From Omphalotus guepiniiformis (lineage: Eukaryota; Basidiomycota; Agaricomycetes; Agaricales; Omphalotaceae): a stretch of 64,000 bases of DNA. A program made the translations under genes and the position numbers. The DNA lies in NCBI GenBank assembly GCA_028554645.1, contig JAQOOI010000076.1, positions 1,736,001 to 1,800,000 on the forward strand, in the 5' to 3' direction. Below are positions 12,379 to 25,603 of this stretch, piece after piece. Position 1 is the first letter of the stretch; each line of letters opens with the position of its first letter. The notes under the pieces are model-generated. The model ran no database searches, was not told where the DNA came from, and saw only the letters and a program-made list of their open reading frames with translations.

Positions 12379-13571
12379 ATGGAGGCATTTATAGGTTACG
12401 GAACATGGCTACTCAACTGGTTGAGAGCACCTCCCGCACACCAAAGCGATTCGTCGCAAGCACCCGCCCCGACCGTAGATGAAACTCCACCACCTGCCGA
12501 GGCCACTAGAGATACTACGATCAAAGTTCCCTCTACCACGACATCTACAACTCCAATGAAAACGGACCAGGCTCCAAGTAAAGATTCGGATGGTCACGTC
12601 CACTCAGTTACTCCCAATGAACCAGGTAATTTCGTGCTAGTTCACCAGCCTGCTGTCTTCACTGAACAATGCTTTCGCCACAAGCGCCTTCATACCCTTC
12701 TTCGATGCCGGCTACTTCTGCACCTGAATCCGTGCCGCCACCTTATGAAAAACAATCCAGCCACGGCGAAGAGTTACGTCTTGCTAGAGGCAAATCATCC
12801 ACTCCCATTCCCAGAGCTACACAGACCCGCCAAAGTGCCCTTACCGTTGACGCTGGTACTTCGCGCAGTTATGGCATTCAAGCTCAGTATCAAGAATCGA
12901 GCATGATTGCCGTGGAGGAGCCTACTCGGGCAGGACCTAGTGTTCTTGCAGGTGCCTATGGTGTCATTTTCGATCATGCTTCATTGGGTGGTGGCGGACT
13001 CGCTGCCGTCGGGGGTGATCAGAATCATGGTATTGTGGTTGACGAAGAACTTCCTGTTGCCGTTAGACCTGCGCAGACTACTCAGAGCATTGCAATCGTT
13101 GAAGCGCCTCGCAACGACGTTCACGACCAAGGCATAGCTAGAGCGCCTCTTTTGAACGAGCGACCCGTCAATACACCAACCTATGGAGGACCTAGTGTTC
13201 TCAGAGGTGCCTCTGGTGTTGTTTTTAGTGGCGGCATGATTGACGGAGGCGCGCTTGCCGCAGTCGGGGGTGATCAGAACTTTGGCAGTCCAGCGAGAGG
13301 TGTGTAGGCCCGTTCTCGCGTCACCATGTGCAATAGCTGATCTACGATTTTTCTTTTCTCGCTATAAGGGAACACTGGAGTAAGGCGAACAAATAAGGGT
13401 ACCGCTATTCGACGAGCACAGCCCAGCGTACTCCAGGATGCCAGAGACGTAAGGTTCGTTGGCGGAAGAGTTGCCGGGGGAGCTCTGGCAGCGGTTGGCG
13501 GGGACCAAAATTTCTCAGCTGAAGCGGCTGGGTTGACTAAGAGGTGGGTTGGAGATGGTATCCTTTGCTAG
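12379..13571 (+). CDS. GGQ-repeat protein, type I, three repeats (unknown function)
   Basis: Exons 12379-12625, 12685-13299 and 13369-13571 join to 354 residues with phase 1 introns. The start MEAFIGYGTWLLNWLRAPP has a short hydrophobic helix, possibly a membrane anchor or signal segment, followed by a Pro/Thr-rich linker. Repeats: PSVLAGAYGVIF...GGLAAVGGDQNHG, PSVLRGASGVVF...GGALAAVGGDQNFG, and PSVLQDARDVRF...GGALAAVGGDQNF in the last exon. The donor of intron 2 (AGAG|GTGTGTAG) contains an in-frame stop at 13305, so an unspliced transcript ends after two repeats with RGV. The same arrangement is seen at 6006 and 38923. Function unknown. Confidence 0.7.
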
Positions 13572-14061
13572 AATTTCATACTAACACATTTGGCTGATGT
13601 ATAGGAAAGAGGCAAGACGAAATTAGAAAGTTTATTACTCGGGTGCTGGTAACGTACAGTGTCCTCACCACGTACAGTGTACTCACCCTTGTCGGCCTAA
13701 TTTTCGAAATTGAGATTCGGATGTGTTTATTATGAGGCTTTATGCAGTTTGTAGTCACCTGCCGCATGTGCATTCGCAGTAATTTTATCCAGATTATTTT
13801 ATACCTGCGATTTCTTCAGCAGAGCCTAAGGTTGAAGCTGAGTGTTTGACAATCATAATTGGGGTTGAATCACTTCCTTTGCAGCCTTGGACCAGCGATT
13901 CATAGTGACTGCTCAATATTAAACAAGGCCAACTACGCTGACACTCAACTGTATTGGATATTGGGGTTCTGTCCAGCTTCCTAACATGATCGTCTAGCTG
14001 TAATCAATCTCACTTCTTCTCAAAATTCCTCTGGCGACCCGCAGCACTGTACAAAATCATA
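13572..14061. other. Convergent intergenic region
   Basis: About 490 bases between two genes that point at each other. It contains a small direct repeat (ACGTACAGTGT.CTCACC twice near 13652-13687). No gene is seen. Confidence 0.5.
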
Positions 14062-16526
14062 TCAACTCTGCCCTTCATCACCCTTCCCCGAACTTGAACC
14101 AGTTCTACCCCGTTTCGCATCACTACTCCAAACGAAGAAATTGCACTTCCACCGTGGGTCAACTTCATCTCTAGGTCGCCTCGAGCGGCCCGCATCATAC
14201 CCAGGACCGACCGGCCTACGACAACGCCAAATCGTCAGAACTTCATACCACCATCTCCACTAGGCGAAGAGGACATACCTGGCGCAAACCCAAAATGACC
14301 TGCCTTTATTCACCCCAGGTTTGTTTACGCGGAACTCTCGAGCGACCTCATTATGCACTGTGCACCGTGGAGGCTCGGGGGGTTTCAGGAGAGTTTTCCA
14401 TGCCTCTGGAGTTCCGGACGGTCTGGTTGTCGCCGAAGTTGTAGTAGAAGCTGATAGGGATTGAGAGAGTGAGAGCTGTATAGCAAGACGATAGTCTGCG
14501 TCGTCGTCAACTTCTTGGGCATCTACATCTTCTGGATCATCGTCCTCGATGGCCGTTAAATCAACTGCATTTGCATCGTCAATGATCGATTCGTTTTTGC
14601 TCTTGACTAGCGGTACCTTCCCAGTTTCCGTCCCCTTTCCCTTCAACCTCATGCTCTTGCTTTCTTTCGCATCACCAGCTCTGGCTTTGCCTTTCGCACC
14701 CTCAGCACCACTCGGAGCGAAAAAGCTCGACAGCTTTGATTGGCCAGATTTGAGCGGCTTCGCTTTCTCCCTTGCTTTGCCTTTGGCTTTCAACGAGGCG
14801 CCTGTCTGGTGCGTCAGCTTGGATGACCCAGAAGCCGGCGTGGCAGTTGAAGATTGAGGGACAGCGTCAGATGAAGCTATCGAGGTCTGAGATGTATGGG
14901 TATGCTTGCGTCGCTTTGGCGATGTTTCCGGGCCTACGGAGGAAGTAGTGGAGGAAGAAGTGGAAGAAGAGACGGAGGAAGAGGGTTCAAGCGTTATAGC
15001 CCGCTTGGCGCCTGCTTGAGGAGACGGATTCAATTCTAAATTAGATGCGCCAGCGGCACCTTCAACGGATACGGGTGTGGTCGATAATGAGCTAGGCGTG
15101 GCACTGCCAAAGCGTTCAGTAGCTGGGGCTGACATATTCTTCTTTTTGGCCGCGCCTGCGCCGAAAAAAGTATCCAACCGCCTTTGTTTTCCTGAATATT
15201 CGGTCCAGAACTTTGTCGCCAATCGCGGCGGATCCCGCTCCTTGATATTTCCTTCGTTGGGGGCAAACATCTGATCTCTCAAATTGACACTCCTCTGTTC
15301 CCCATTTTCCGAGACCGTGATCTCTTCATGAAGCTCAATCCATACAGGACAGTGATCACTTCCTTTGATCCCAGGCTCGATGTCCGCAGCTTTGACCCAA
15401 GGCACCAGACCGGGAGTGATGAGGATATAATCAATACGGGTACCGTAGTTGCTCGCTCGAGCAGAGAGTTTTGTATTCCAGCCTGACCAAGATATAGTTA
15501 GCAGTATCGACAATACGTCCGAATGGAAAGACGTACAAGTGAACATCCCCTTCCGATCTGGGTGGAATTCCCTTACGATGTCAACCATGCACCGTTTCTC
15601 GCCATGCAGTAAATCTCTGAGCCAGCGTCTAGCCTGAAAATCCTCCCAGAAATATTCCTCTCCTTCGTACCCCTCTCCCAAGCCCCGTTTGACAATGATA
15701 GCACCTTCGCAATGATCAATGACAGCAGCACAAGCGTTCAGATCGCCCAGAAGAATGACTTCTCGGCCCTCCGCGATCAGAGCGCGAATGCGAGCCTCTA
15801 GCAGTCGGTGAAACGCCATCTTATAGTCAAGTCGAGCCGTATTATCTTCCGAGGAACCATCGTTTGGACAGTACACATTGATGAGAACGAATAGACCAAA
15901 GTCTAACGTTAAGACACGGCCTTCAGAGTCGAGCAGTCTGAGATCTATGGGTAGGTCGAGGTCCGGATCCGAAGGCGCGTATGCGCTTGGGCGTGAGACA
16001 CGTTCCTCTGCGGAAAGTGAAGGTTTCAAGTGAGGTTGTTCGAGGATTCCCGTCAGTCCCTCTTCTGCTTTCAGCGGTACAGCTCCTCTGCTTTCAGCTT
16101 CATCTGATGGTGGATTCAGAGATGAAGGACGTCGTGTGTACGTTGAAACCCCAGAGTAACCTGACTTTTGCAACGGAAACGAGTAAAACGCGTCGTAGGA
16201 AGGCGGAAGCGCGACACTTGGTGGCAGACCACTTCGTGTAGATTTCACCTCTGTGGATACAATAAGGTCAAACCCGTCTGCAGGGATATTCTACACACCT
16301 TGGAAATTGATTATGTCGCCTTCCAAATGTCTCAGGATATCATCATGAGATTTGAATGTATTCCATCTAAACCTCGCGCTTCAGATAGATTTATCGTTTC
16401 ACATATCCACAGACGTACGGATGATACTGAGGAATTGTACGAATTCCATTCTGAAAACGTGAATTAATTGACAGAAAAGTGCTTGAAATTTGGACAACAT
16501 ACTATATTCCATGTTAGGATACGCAT
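14062..16526 (-). CDS. apn2: AP endonuclease 2 (ExoIII family, class II) with C-terminal GRF zinc finger
   Basis: Six exons on the minus strand (16503-16526, 16419-16450, 16299-16366, 15537-16250, 14279-15482, 14062-14215) give 731 residues. The start reads MRILTWNINGIRTIPQYH, with the catalytic Asn of the WN-x-NG motif, then NFQEVK with the metal-binding Glu. Later come LLGDLNAC (DxN), YGTRIDYIL (Asp) and GSDHCPVWIEL (the His/Asp general-base motif), all in expected order. A Ser-rich, low-complexity middle holds KLSSFF, a likely PCNA-interaction (PIP-like) segment. The C-terminus is a GRF zinc finger (PRCTVHNEV ... GRSFWVCARPVGPG ... CNFFVWSSD). The enzyme incises DNA 5' of abasic sites and trims 3' ends in base excision repair in the nucleus. 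The 54-base intron at 15483-15536 is in frame and would go unnoticed in an unspliced translation. Confidence 0.92.
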
Positions 16527-16780
16527 TTCAGTGATCCATTACATGTACAAGGCTTCCCTTCAGCAGAAGTTTCCCTGATAACGCAAAGAACTAAAGTTTG
16601 AAACAGCAGACTGTTTATTTCGTGGAGAAAGTTTGTGGTTGTTGAAGCCTTCTCGGGTGGTCGGGCCGGATTCGGGGCACAATCACAAGAAGCTGGACTT
16701 TTACAATCATTTGTGGTACATACAGTAGTACGTAGTACGAATCATCAGCTGAGATTAACATTGCTCAGGACGGAGGTATT

Positions 16781-17982
16781 CTAATAAAACTTCTCATCCT
16801 CCTCCATTTTTTCGACGTTGTCGACGTTTTCGACCTCTCTCGGACTTTGGATGGTCGTGAATACTCGTGATTGTTCATGAGCAGTTGAGGTTGGACTCGG
16901 TGACACAATGGGAGTAGATACTCTCGTAGTGCCCGCCGTATTGGTCCGCGTCGACTCCCCGATGACATCTTCTAACCCTTCGAGCTCTTGTAATCTTCGT
17001 CTTCTACGATTTGCTCGAGGATTCAAGATCGCGGCAGAGAGTATGACGGCTAGATCCATAACCTACGTGAGTCAAAGCTCTGGTCATTAGGGTTCTACGA
17101 TATGAAGAATGGAGCGAGCTCACAACTACCAGGCTGTAAGTAACCCCAGCGATCACATCGAAGCTGGGCTTAAATACTAGCGATAGGTCGGAGAACACAC
17201 CTATAGAAGAGAAGGCAAAGGCATGACATGACGATAGTCTTTGATCAGCAAACGCAATTATCTGTGCATTATAGAGCCGGGGTACGAACCTCCCAACATA
17301 TCGACCACCATAAAAGCAACTGAGATACCGATTACTTCCTTGTGCTTGTATATCTCATAGTACTGGGGAAGTAAAGCCAACGCTATCATGACACTGGAGA
17401 TGATGCCGAAGAATTGTACCCCAGCTTTTCCACTGGATTCTCCTCGATTGTATGAGGGTCGAAGGGCGAATATCATACCAGCCTCAAACCCACCAAGAAC
17501 GGCAAGTATCAAGACTGAAAGGCATATCGTACTTCGCAGCTTTCGATGCCGCGTATAGTACTGGCACTGTGTAAGTAATATTTGCTCACTTAATACGATC
17601 AGAAAGGAAGCCGAGAAAAGGTATACCTGTCCCCATGAGATTATAGCGAAAAAACCGAACAACTGCGGCTGCAGTATCAGCGGGATATTGAGATCTTGTA
17701 CAACCGCGTATGTTCCCAGAAATGCGCCAGACACACCCCATGTAAGGCTGGACAAAAACGTTCAGTCAGATGTACCTTCAATGTTGAACCTATTTACATC
17801 ATCCAGTCTGAAAGTCCTGTGGTATCCTTGTCGCGATAGCTTTTCCATATTTGAGGTATGAGCTGCACAGTCCAGCAGACCGTACCTGAATTGCATACAA
17901 CGTCAAAATCGAGGGAAAATGGTTCTAAAGTGTCCTCACCCAGAGTACCAAACACATTTTCAGCGACCGAATTCACGGGCAT
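16781..17982 (-). CDS. PQ-loop repeat membrane transporter (cystinosin/SWEET-like superfamily)
   Basis: On the minus strand from ATG at 17982. Two PQ-loop motifs are seen: QLIPQIWKSYRDKDTTGLS in the first half and LLPQYYEIYKHKEVIGIS in the second. They are separated by several hydrophobic segments (LFGFFAIISWGQ, ICLSVLILAVLGGFEAG, VMIALALLPQ, GVTYSLVVVMDLAVILSAAIL), consistent with a seven-TM fold. After the last helix comes a basic cluster (NRRRRRLQELEG) and a polar Ser/Thr/Glu-rich tail ending EEDEKFY. About six exons with short introns are needed. Fungal relatives are mostly vacuolar or lysosome-like membrane transporters of amino acids. The substrate cannot be told from sequence. Confidence 0.85.
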
Positions 17983-18606
17983 GATATGGAATCTGTTATT
18001 TTAGATTGAAACAGAGGGAGAACGATATAACCATTAATCAATGATCCAGCCGCGTGAGTCACAACTTTCGGTCGGCCTGGTGCACACTGTGCAAAGGAAA
18101 CAAGAGTTTGTAGAGTCTCGTGTGGCTTTTATATGAGCAGTTACTCAGCCCCGGGGAAGCCCACAGTGATTTCAACTTTGAGCCCCATTAGTTAGGAAGA
18201 TGTACCAGGAAAAGTTTTTCGCCTCGATGGTGTGATCTCGTTCGAGAGGAAAACGAGTCATGTCATCCGCCGGCAATTTAGCGGCAAATGCATGCCTTTT
18301 GTCTTCCAATGCTTCCAATGACAACGGCCTCACCTCCAGCTCATGTTTACCTCTTCGACGTTCGCTAACTCTCATTTGAATTACTTCACTGATCTGCAAG
18401 GAACTATTTGAAGAGACTCCCTTTGAGATGGTCAAGCAATGTCCAACGAACCTTAGCAGGACTGGAAATCCAACATTCGCATCGTTTCAATGAAATTGCT
18501 GTGTGTTCCGAAATCTCAATCGCATACATTCTATCTTACATTAACAATACTATCCAGTCTCCCGAGGAAAACTAGTGAACAACCACAGTAGTAGGGTATG
18601 CAGTGC
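17983..18606. other. Intergenic spacer
   Basis: Upstream region of the PQ-loop gene and downstream region of the ankyrin gene, both on the minus strand. The open minus-strand stretch at 18172-18435 has no ATG in a sensible place and no recognised motif. No gene is called. Confidence 0.5.
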
Positions 18607-21600
18607 TCACTGGTATTCATCAGGGTTGATGGCTCCAATCGTTTTATACACCATGCTGTTGTTACGTCTCCTGTCTTCAGCGCTTTCTTCCAGATCAAGA
18701 CCTTCACGGTCTTTGCGAGAGTGTCTGCGACAGTACCCTTCATCCACTTTAAGTTTCGATGCGTCATTCAACGCGCCTCCCACTGATCGCTGTACATCCA
18801 CAAGATGAACAAGCTGTCTCTGATGAGCAGGTCTCGCCCGTCTCGCTTCGCGAAGGATTTGAAGTGTTGCACCAACATCAATGTTTTCAAAGCAATCTTT
18901 CTTGCTCTTCTCCTTCTCCTTCTCCTTTTCTTTTTCCTTCACCTTCCTCTCCTCTTCCTCCTTGATACGAGCATTACTTTTTGCTACCACAAGTTTCGTC
19001 TCCATGAGACGAGCAAAAGCAGCAAGTTCTTCCGCCAGCTTTTCACCGGCCTTCAGCTTTCCATCTGCCAATAGTCGCTTGATCGTCTCTCTCAATTCTT
19101 GGATGTTCTTTTCCATATTTTCTAGGTTCGGGTCAAACCTTGGAGGGTTGGTGGGTACTGAGTTTTGAGAAAGTTCGCCTAGTTGAACATTACGCGTTAC
19201 GACGCGGGAGAGGAGCTCTCGCAACGCAGCGACCTCGAGCGGGGTGTTGCCAACACCGTTTTCGATGAGTAGAGCCTTCGAGGCATCTGCATCGAGGAGA
19301 ATTTTGACCATTTGAGCTCGGCCTGCGCTTACAGCCATATGAAGAGGAATAGAACCGTAAACATTGCGAATGGAAAGGTTGGAATTTGTGTAATCCACGA
19401 TGGTTTGAACTAGACACTTTAGACCTTTAGACACTGCGATGTGTAAAGGCTATATGTATATTTGAGTCAATTTCATCAGCACAGGCGAAACGAGGACGTG
19501 AACATACTGTGTTCAGATTGCCCTTCGACTGCTGCATAAGCAAGGTAATGTTTACATCACGAGGGAGTTTCTTCAACATGTGTTCAAAGAGCTCGCATTG
19601 GTGATATGCTGCCATGATGTGATAAATATTCCATCTGGGAGTGCGTCAGCTCTTGAGCTCTGTTATTCGTAAGAGAATATCTACCCTCGGATTTGATCCG
19701 TTTCAACTGCAGACTGGCCATTTGCCAACAGGTAGTCAATGACCGGCGTAGTATTATCAACGTGGACAGCAATCGTAAGAGCATTGAAACCAGTCCACTT
19801 GTGGCTAATAGCATTTTCATTAGTGTACGTTTTACTTCGGTAATGGATGAAGCTCACCGCTCCTTCAATGCAGCAGACATCAATTTTGGCTGCTTCTCAA
19901 AGAGCATCTTGATGATCTCCAACTTGCCAGCTAAAACTGCCGCTGTCAAAGGCGACTCTCCAATATTGTCGATTTTCCATCCCAACAGCGGTGGCATCAC
20001 CTTCTCGAGATCTGTAATGCGGCGTAGACGAATAGCTAACTCGTCGCTATTGCTCATAGCATAGAAGCGATACGCCTCGATCGGACGAGAGGAAGACAAG
20101 TAGTCAAGACAGCCAAGTGAACCCGATCTGCATGCCTGCCAAACCAAAGGCGTGGAATCAGTATCATGCTCATTCACAGCATCTGGATCGTTTTTCTTCG
20201 CAAGATCCTTCCTCTTCTTTCCATGAACAGACAGTCCCAGATAGACCTTGTTCTTATCGTTGACTGCAATTACAACTTCGTCTTCCTTGTCCGTGCCAGA
20301 CTGGATATCAATGCCGTGGCCAGTGCGCCGGATATACTCGTCAAGCATGTCGGGTCGATCGTGATGAAGTATTGATACCAGGAAGGGGTTGACTTCGATT
20401 GGAGGATTCGTGACTTTGTAGAGGCTAATGATTTGGACAAAGGCTTCCAAGTCATTCTCGACAATGGCTTTATGAAGAGGCGCAGAACCGTCATCGAGCA
20501 ATTTTGAAGGCGGACAGGAGCACTTGAGAGCGGAGGGAAGTTTGGCAACGTCAACTAGGTTAATCTCGCGCTTTCCCGATACCGTATCTTGAGAGTCGTC
20601 GGAACCAGCATCAGATCCTTCGTCGTCGTCGTCGTCTGAGATGAGATATTCAAATTTTCATTGTGTATTAGAGGAGCAGAAAGACTTACAAAGTTTGAAG
20701 TCTTCCAGTTTGAATTTCTGCGATTGCTCGGTAGGTTCATACTGTGTCACGGCGATGCTAAACACCAGCTTTACTGTATCCCAATGACGTCCCGCGATGG
20801 CTGCTGAAAGTGGAGTAATACCTGTCAAAGAAAATCTATGTGAGTCCTTGATTGAACCTAACGTGGACCAGACAAACCTGAATGACTCCATTCATGATTG
20901 GCCACCTCGACAGTGATCTGAAGTAATCCACCGGTGAAGACATCCTCGCCGGGCTGGGGGAGACAGAGCTTTTGTATTGTCTTGTTGTCCCCATCGAAAC
21001 ACGCTGCGAATAGCCGGTCGTATTTCTCCTCCAGAGAGGCAAGAATGGCTGTAGGCCGGCTGTATTGCCTGTCCAGAAGGTAGAATTTAGCAGTCAACAG
21101 CGGTTGGGTATAGAAGTGGGTGGGTGGTGGGATGGCTCTGGCAGTGGACTTCTTCTCTGCGTCCGGGTAGACCTCGTTGTAAGTTTTCGCATTCTTGGAC
21201 AAAAGGACACGTTCGACATCACGGAAAAATTCTTTGATCTCTATGAATGACCGGCGTTGTTTATCCCTTTCTGCCTTCTCCCGGTTACGCTGCTCGGCAA
21301 GACGCTCCGCAGACCTGACCCTCAGGTCTTCTAGACATTTGGTGATGTACTGTTTTCCTTCAGTCACCTTCAAATCCCCTCGAGGAAGATCCTTTTCTTT
21401 ATCGACCTCCTCATCTTTTTTGTGGAGTTTGTCTATCTCGCGGCTCATCGTGGCAATTGCAAACCTAACCCAATCGAGCAAACTCCTCAGTTGATCATCA
21501 CTAATGTACTGACTGAAGGCAAATTTAGGCGCAGTATTGACTTCGGCACCTAGAGCAACGAGGAGCTGGAAGAGATCGGTGTGATTTTGAAGACTTGCTT

Positions 21601-24600
21601 CCAGAGGATGTATCGCTTGTTCTAGAGGTCTGGCTGTTTCGGCGCGGAAAAAGTGCTGTTGTTTCTTGTTATGCTGTCTGTGAGATACACTTGTCAGAAA
21701 TTTTAGATAGAAAGAGAAGGAGAGGCGTTACTTAGAGATAGTCAATGCCTGCGTCACGTCCTCTTCCTTGAGCACGATATTGGCACCGTAGGCAAGTAAC
21801 GTTGCGACCATGGAGTAATTCTTCAACCCGATGCTAGTAGCGAGAGGAGAAATGTAGCCGGCATTCCAACTCTGTGTCCCAGTACTAGGTAGATTCAGAA
21901 CAGTGGCTGCATTCGGGTCCGAGGAAAGTAGGGCAGTGACCAGATTCGTCTTATTCGCTTCCACCATCTGATGGAAAAGTGTTTTCACTTGTTCATCCGC
22001 TGCAGACGAGACTGCTCCCGCCTTGATGAGTTTCTCGATTATTACGCACGCCTCATCTTCGTCTTCTCTGTAGGCAGTCAATAGCAGAGGGTGCAAGGTC
22101 GGCACATTATAGTTCTGTGAAGGGGCCACAAAACTGATATCTGCACCGGCAGCGATGAGTTCATCGATGATTGCAGGAGACGCGAAGAGGGCGCCATAAG
22201 CAAGAGGGGTGAAGCACATGTCCCAGTCAGGTGCGTTGAGGTCGAAGACATCAGGCTCGCCTTCTTCGTCTTCGGGTAGGTCGCCAGATTCGGCTGGAGT
22301 TTGAGGAGGCTCGGACGCAACTTTCTTGCTCTTTTTCTTGCCTCCCTCCTCATCGTCCTCATCGCCCTCCTCGTCATCTTCATCATCATCCTCGTCCTCA
22401 CCATCAGCGTCATCCATGTCCTCGTCCATGGAGACAACGCCGTGATCATCCTCAGAACTCCAATCATCCTCAGACGAATTTCTCCCGTCCTTGACTTCCC
22501 CGTCCTTCATCTCCACATCTTCATCCTGATCTGCACCCTTCTTTGACGATTCAAGCTCCTTGTTAATCTTGCTCTTCTCCAGTAGTTTCTTCACAACCTT
22601 CAGCAAATCCAGCTGTACTGCACAGTGCAACGCATTCCGACCCTCAGCAAGTCTAGAAGTAATCCTTGCACCCGCGTCGATGAGGTCGCAAGCGATATCT
22701 TCTGCCTTCGCGAGCACCGCAACGTGCAGTGGCATTCTGCCTACATGGTCGCGTCTGTTGACATCAATCCCTTCAGTGATAATTTTAGAGACAAGAGTGC
22801 GATCGTGGGCTACGATGGCGGAGAAGAGTTTTTCCGTAGGGCCAATGTAGACTTGGGCGGACCATTCGCCTACATCGATAGGGTTAAAGGAGCCAGAGAT
22901 GGATTGGCGGCCTGGATCTTCCTCAATGAACCTGTGAAGCCGGAGAGTTGGTCGATATTGCAATTACTTAGATCATTTTGAATAACTCACGAGATTCGCC
23001 CGCGAATGTATTGTTTATCTTCCTTCTCTTGAAGCTCACGTTCATCTTGATCAATGGGATTCGGGCAATACTTTCCAACCATACGGATTAGTTATGGCGT
23101 AGATACTGCGAGCGAGACTTGAAAATATCCTTACCTCGCAACAATCTTCCATACACTCTTGAACGGTCCCGAAGAATGCAGGGTGCCGATGCAGGCGGCG
23201 ATTCTTGTTCTTGGGATTGAAAGTTGCTGTAAATTTAATTCAGACCATGCTACGTTGGTGAAAAAGAAGAGGACTCACAGTTCATACTCAAGTCCTGTCA
23301 ATGTATCGATCAATACAGATAGCGACATATAGCGCATATATGAACCTACCGTTTGATATACCAACTTGTCAATCCTCCTTGCATCCCACCCAGGCCCATA
23401 CGGAATATGCAACGACTGCACATCATAGTCATTCATCTCCAACCCCCCAATTGCCTGCTCGTTCTTCAAATCTCCTTTATAGGTTCTCTTCCTCCTACGA
23501 TAGTTGCCACTTCTACCACCGAGTCGTCCTCGCAAGTGTCGCCTGGCTTCGATGAAATTTTCTCGGCTGTTTGTATCTTTAAGCTTCTCAAACACCAACA
23601 GCCTTGCAAGACCCTCGACTCGTACAATCGAACGCTCGTAAATTGTAGGGTCGATGTCTCCCCGGGAGAGTGACGGGACATAGACCTCGAAAGAACGGGA
23701 AGAGTATTTCGCTAGACGGACTTCGTAAGACGGGGAACGACGGGTCATATCGACTGTGTTGCATTGACGCATCATGGCGACGATAGAACGAGGATTAGCG
23801 TACACGCGTGTACCTAGGGTGAAAAATAAGTTAAATGATGGAAATACGGCGGAGGGACCTAGCGCATACCGTCGTACGCACAGCAAGGTGCATCGATGTC
23901 AAATCCGGCGAGAATTTCGGCTGGAGAATTGTAGAGACGGAGGACGATCTGTACAGATCGATAAGGGTATTGCGCTGAGATACGGGAAATCAGAAGGGTT
24001 TACAGATGTAACGTATAGGCGACATACAGTGAATAGAGATAGTGTGCTTCGTTCGGACGCAGGTAACATCCCAAGGAACAGAGTCACGAACGGCTTCATA
24101 GATCTTCGTAATCTTGACTTCAGCCTACCAATACACAAAGTCAGTAGGAAGAAGTGGTCGGAGTGATGTTCGAATTGACCTGAGCAGGTGTCATTCCCCA
24201 AAGGAAAAGGTCGACATCTGAAGTGGGGTATTTCGATCCATGATACCACTTCCTAATTGATCGCTTAGAAGCCTTCGCCTCCTCAGACAATGGCTCGAGG
24301 CATGCGAGAACAGATCCACCAGCTGCGACCACATTACTCCAATCCACGAGCTGCGAGAGCGAGCCTTCCGTGAATACCGCCCAATTCTTCTTGAATTCGT
24401 CCAAAGTGGGCACCATACACGCGTCACCCTCTTTCTTCCTGTCAGAGTCCGCAAGAGGCATGATGTGTTTCGAAGAAAGGTCTTCCTCGTCCTTAACGAC
24501 GCGAGCGCGTATCGTACGAATAGACGCAGGAGCATCAAAAACGTCGACCAGGCCAACATACGGGTCATTTAACCGCACATTGTTTTTATCGGTAGCGAAG

Positions 24601-24725
24601 AGCTTTCGAAGCTCAACCTCGTCATCCAAAGACGGCTGAAGCACTGGGTCCAGAGAAACACCAGGCCCTTGCTGCAGCGCTTCGATACGATGAAGAAATG
24701 CTTGCGCTTCAGCGTTCTGCGGCAT
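18607..24725 (-). CDS. Large ankyrin-repeat protein with N-terminal nucleotidyltransferase-like motif
   Basis: A single minus-strand gene with many short introns, start MPQNAEAQAFLHRIEAL at 24725 and end at 18607; estimated at 1,600-1,700 residues. The N-terminal third includes AGGSVLACL ... SDVDLFLWGM (about residues 140-185). That GG(S)-x(n)-DxD arrangement resembles nucleotidyltransferase folds. It is followed by a conserved block (VPWDVTCVRTKHTISIHS, SPAEILAGFDIDAPCCAYDG, DMTRRSPSYEVRLAKYSSR). Ankyrin repeats follow (GRMPLHVAVLAKAEDI, GRNALHCAVQLDLLKVV, GESPLTAAVLAGKLEIIK, GSIPLHMAVSAGRAQMVK). They are interrupted by a very acidic insert near 22280-22480, then a Lys/Glu coiled coil near 18890-18960. 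The exact joins of all exons were not worked out, so the extent is firm but the internal model is approximate. Biological role unknown. Confidence 0.8.
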
Positions 24726-25603
24726 TGCTTGTTTTCAAATTCAACCAGAGAGATAGTAAGAGAATTGTAGAAAGTGAAGGAATAATGGAAAGGAGGAAGT
24801 GAGACAACTTCATATTTATACCAAGTGATTGTCGCGAAACGCAAACGCCAGAAAAGGGTCGTATAAGATTCTTGTCAAAGCCGCGCCTGATGCACGATAT
24901 TCAGGGGCGTGTGAACTTTCCCAGGAGCCTCAAAATGGAAAGGCGGTGAGTCGGCGGCGACGTCGGGACCGACGTTTTAATGCTTGATAAGGATAATTAC
25001 ACACGTCGGGGTCGCTTGGCCGTGTCTAAGCGATAGTACGAGTCAGGTAAAGCCGAATACTGACTCTTTACCAGAAGAGAATCCTCCACGATGTGATACG
25101 ATCACCAAAAAGTGCATATCATTTAGTTTGTCCCATTCCCCCCGTTCTGCATCAGGAAATGAACACATAAAGAGCCACACTAGTACGTCCTACGACTTGT
25201 GTCAGTATGAGCTAAATGAAAACACATGCCATTTGTGTTCTTCGTAAGATTCATCACGGACGTAAAACATAATACAGATAGATGATGCAACAGGACCAGA
25301 TACAGACAGCAGCCAGCCATATGTAGGTCGGTTGTCTGGCCTTTTGTACCTGAAAAAGACTATGAGACCATGAGACATGGTATACTGAATGGCTGAATGA
25401 TTAAATAAAACAATCATGTAAAAATAAAAGAAATCCCTACCCTTTTCAAACCAGCATCGAAAAGTCTACATATGTGGACTGACATTTTCCTAAGCATATA
25501 GCCAGCGTGTGGAAATACCAGCGAAAGAAAGATGGACCACATTTTAGAATAACGAAGACAATGCGCAGGAAAATTCCCAAACGGAGAAGCAGAAACTGCA
25601 TGT
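24726..25603. other. Intergenic spacer
   Basis: Promoter side of the ankyrin gene and downstream side of the GGQ gene at 25604. No supported gene or repeat is seen. Confidence 0.5.

Noticed and set aside
15483..15536. Extra 18 residues inside the AP endonuclease
   Set aside because: They are the translation of an in-frame 54-base GT-AG intron; removal restores the family motif around FTCWNTKLS.
18172..18435. Minus-strand gene downstream of the PQ-loop promoter
   Set aside because: There is no proper ATG, no motif and no splice partner.
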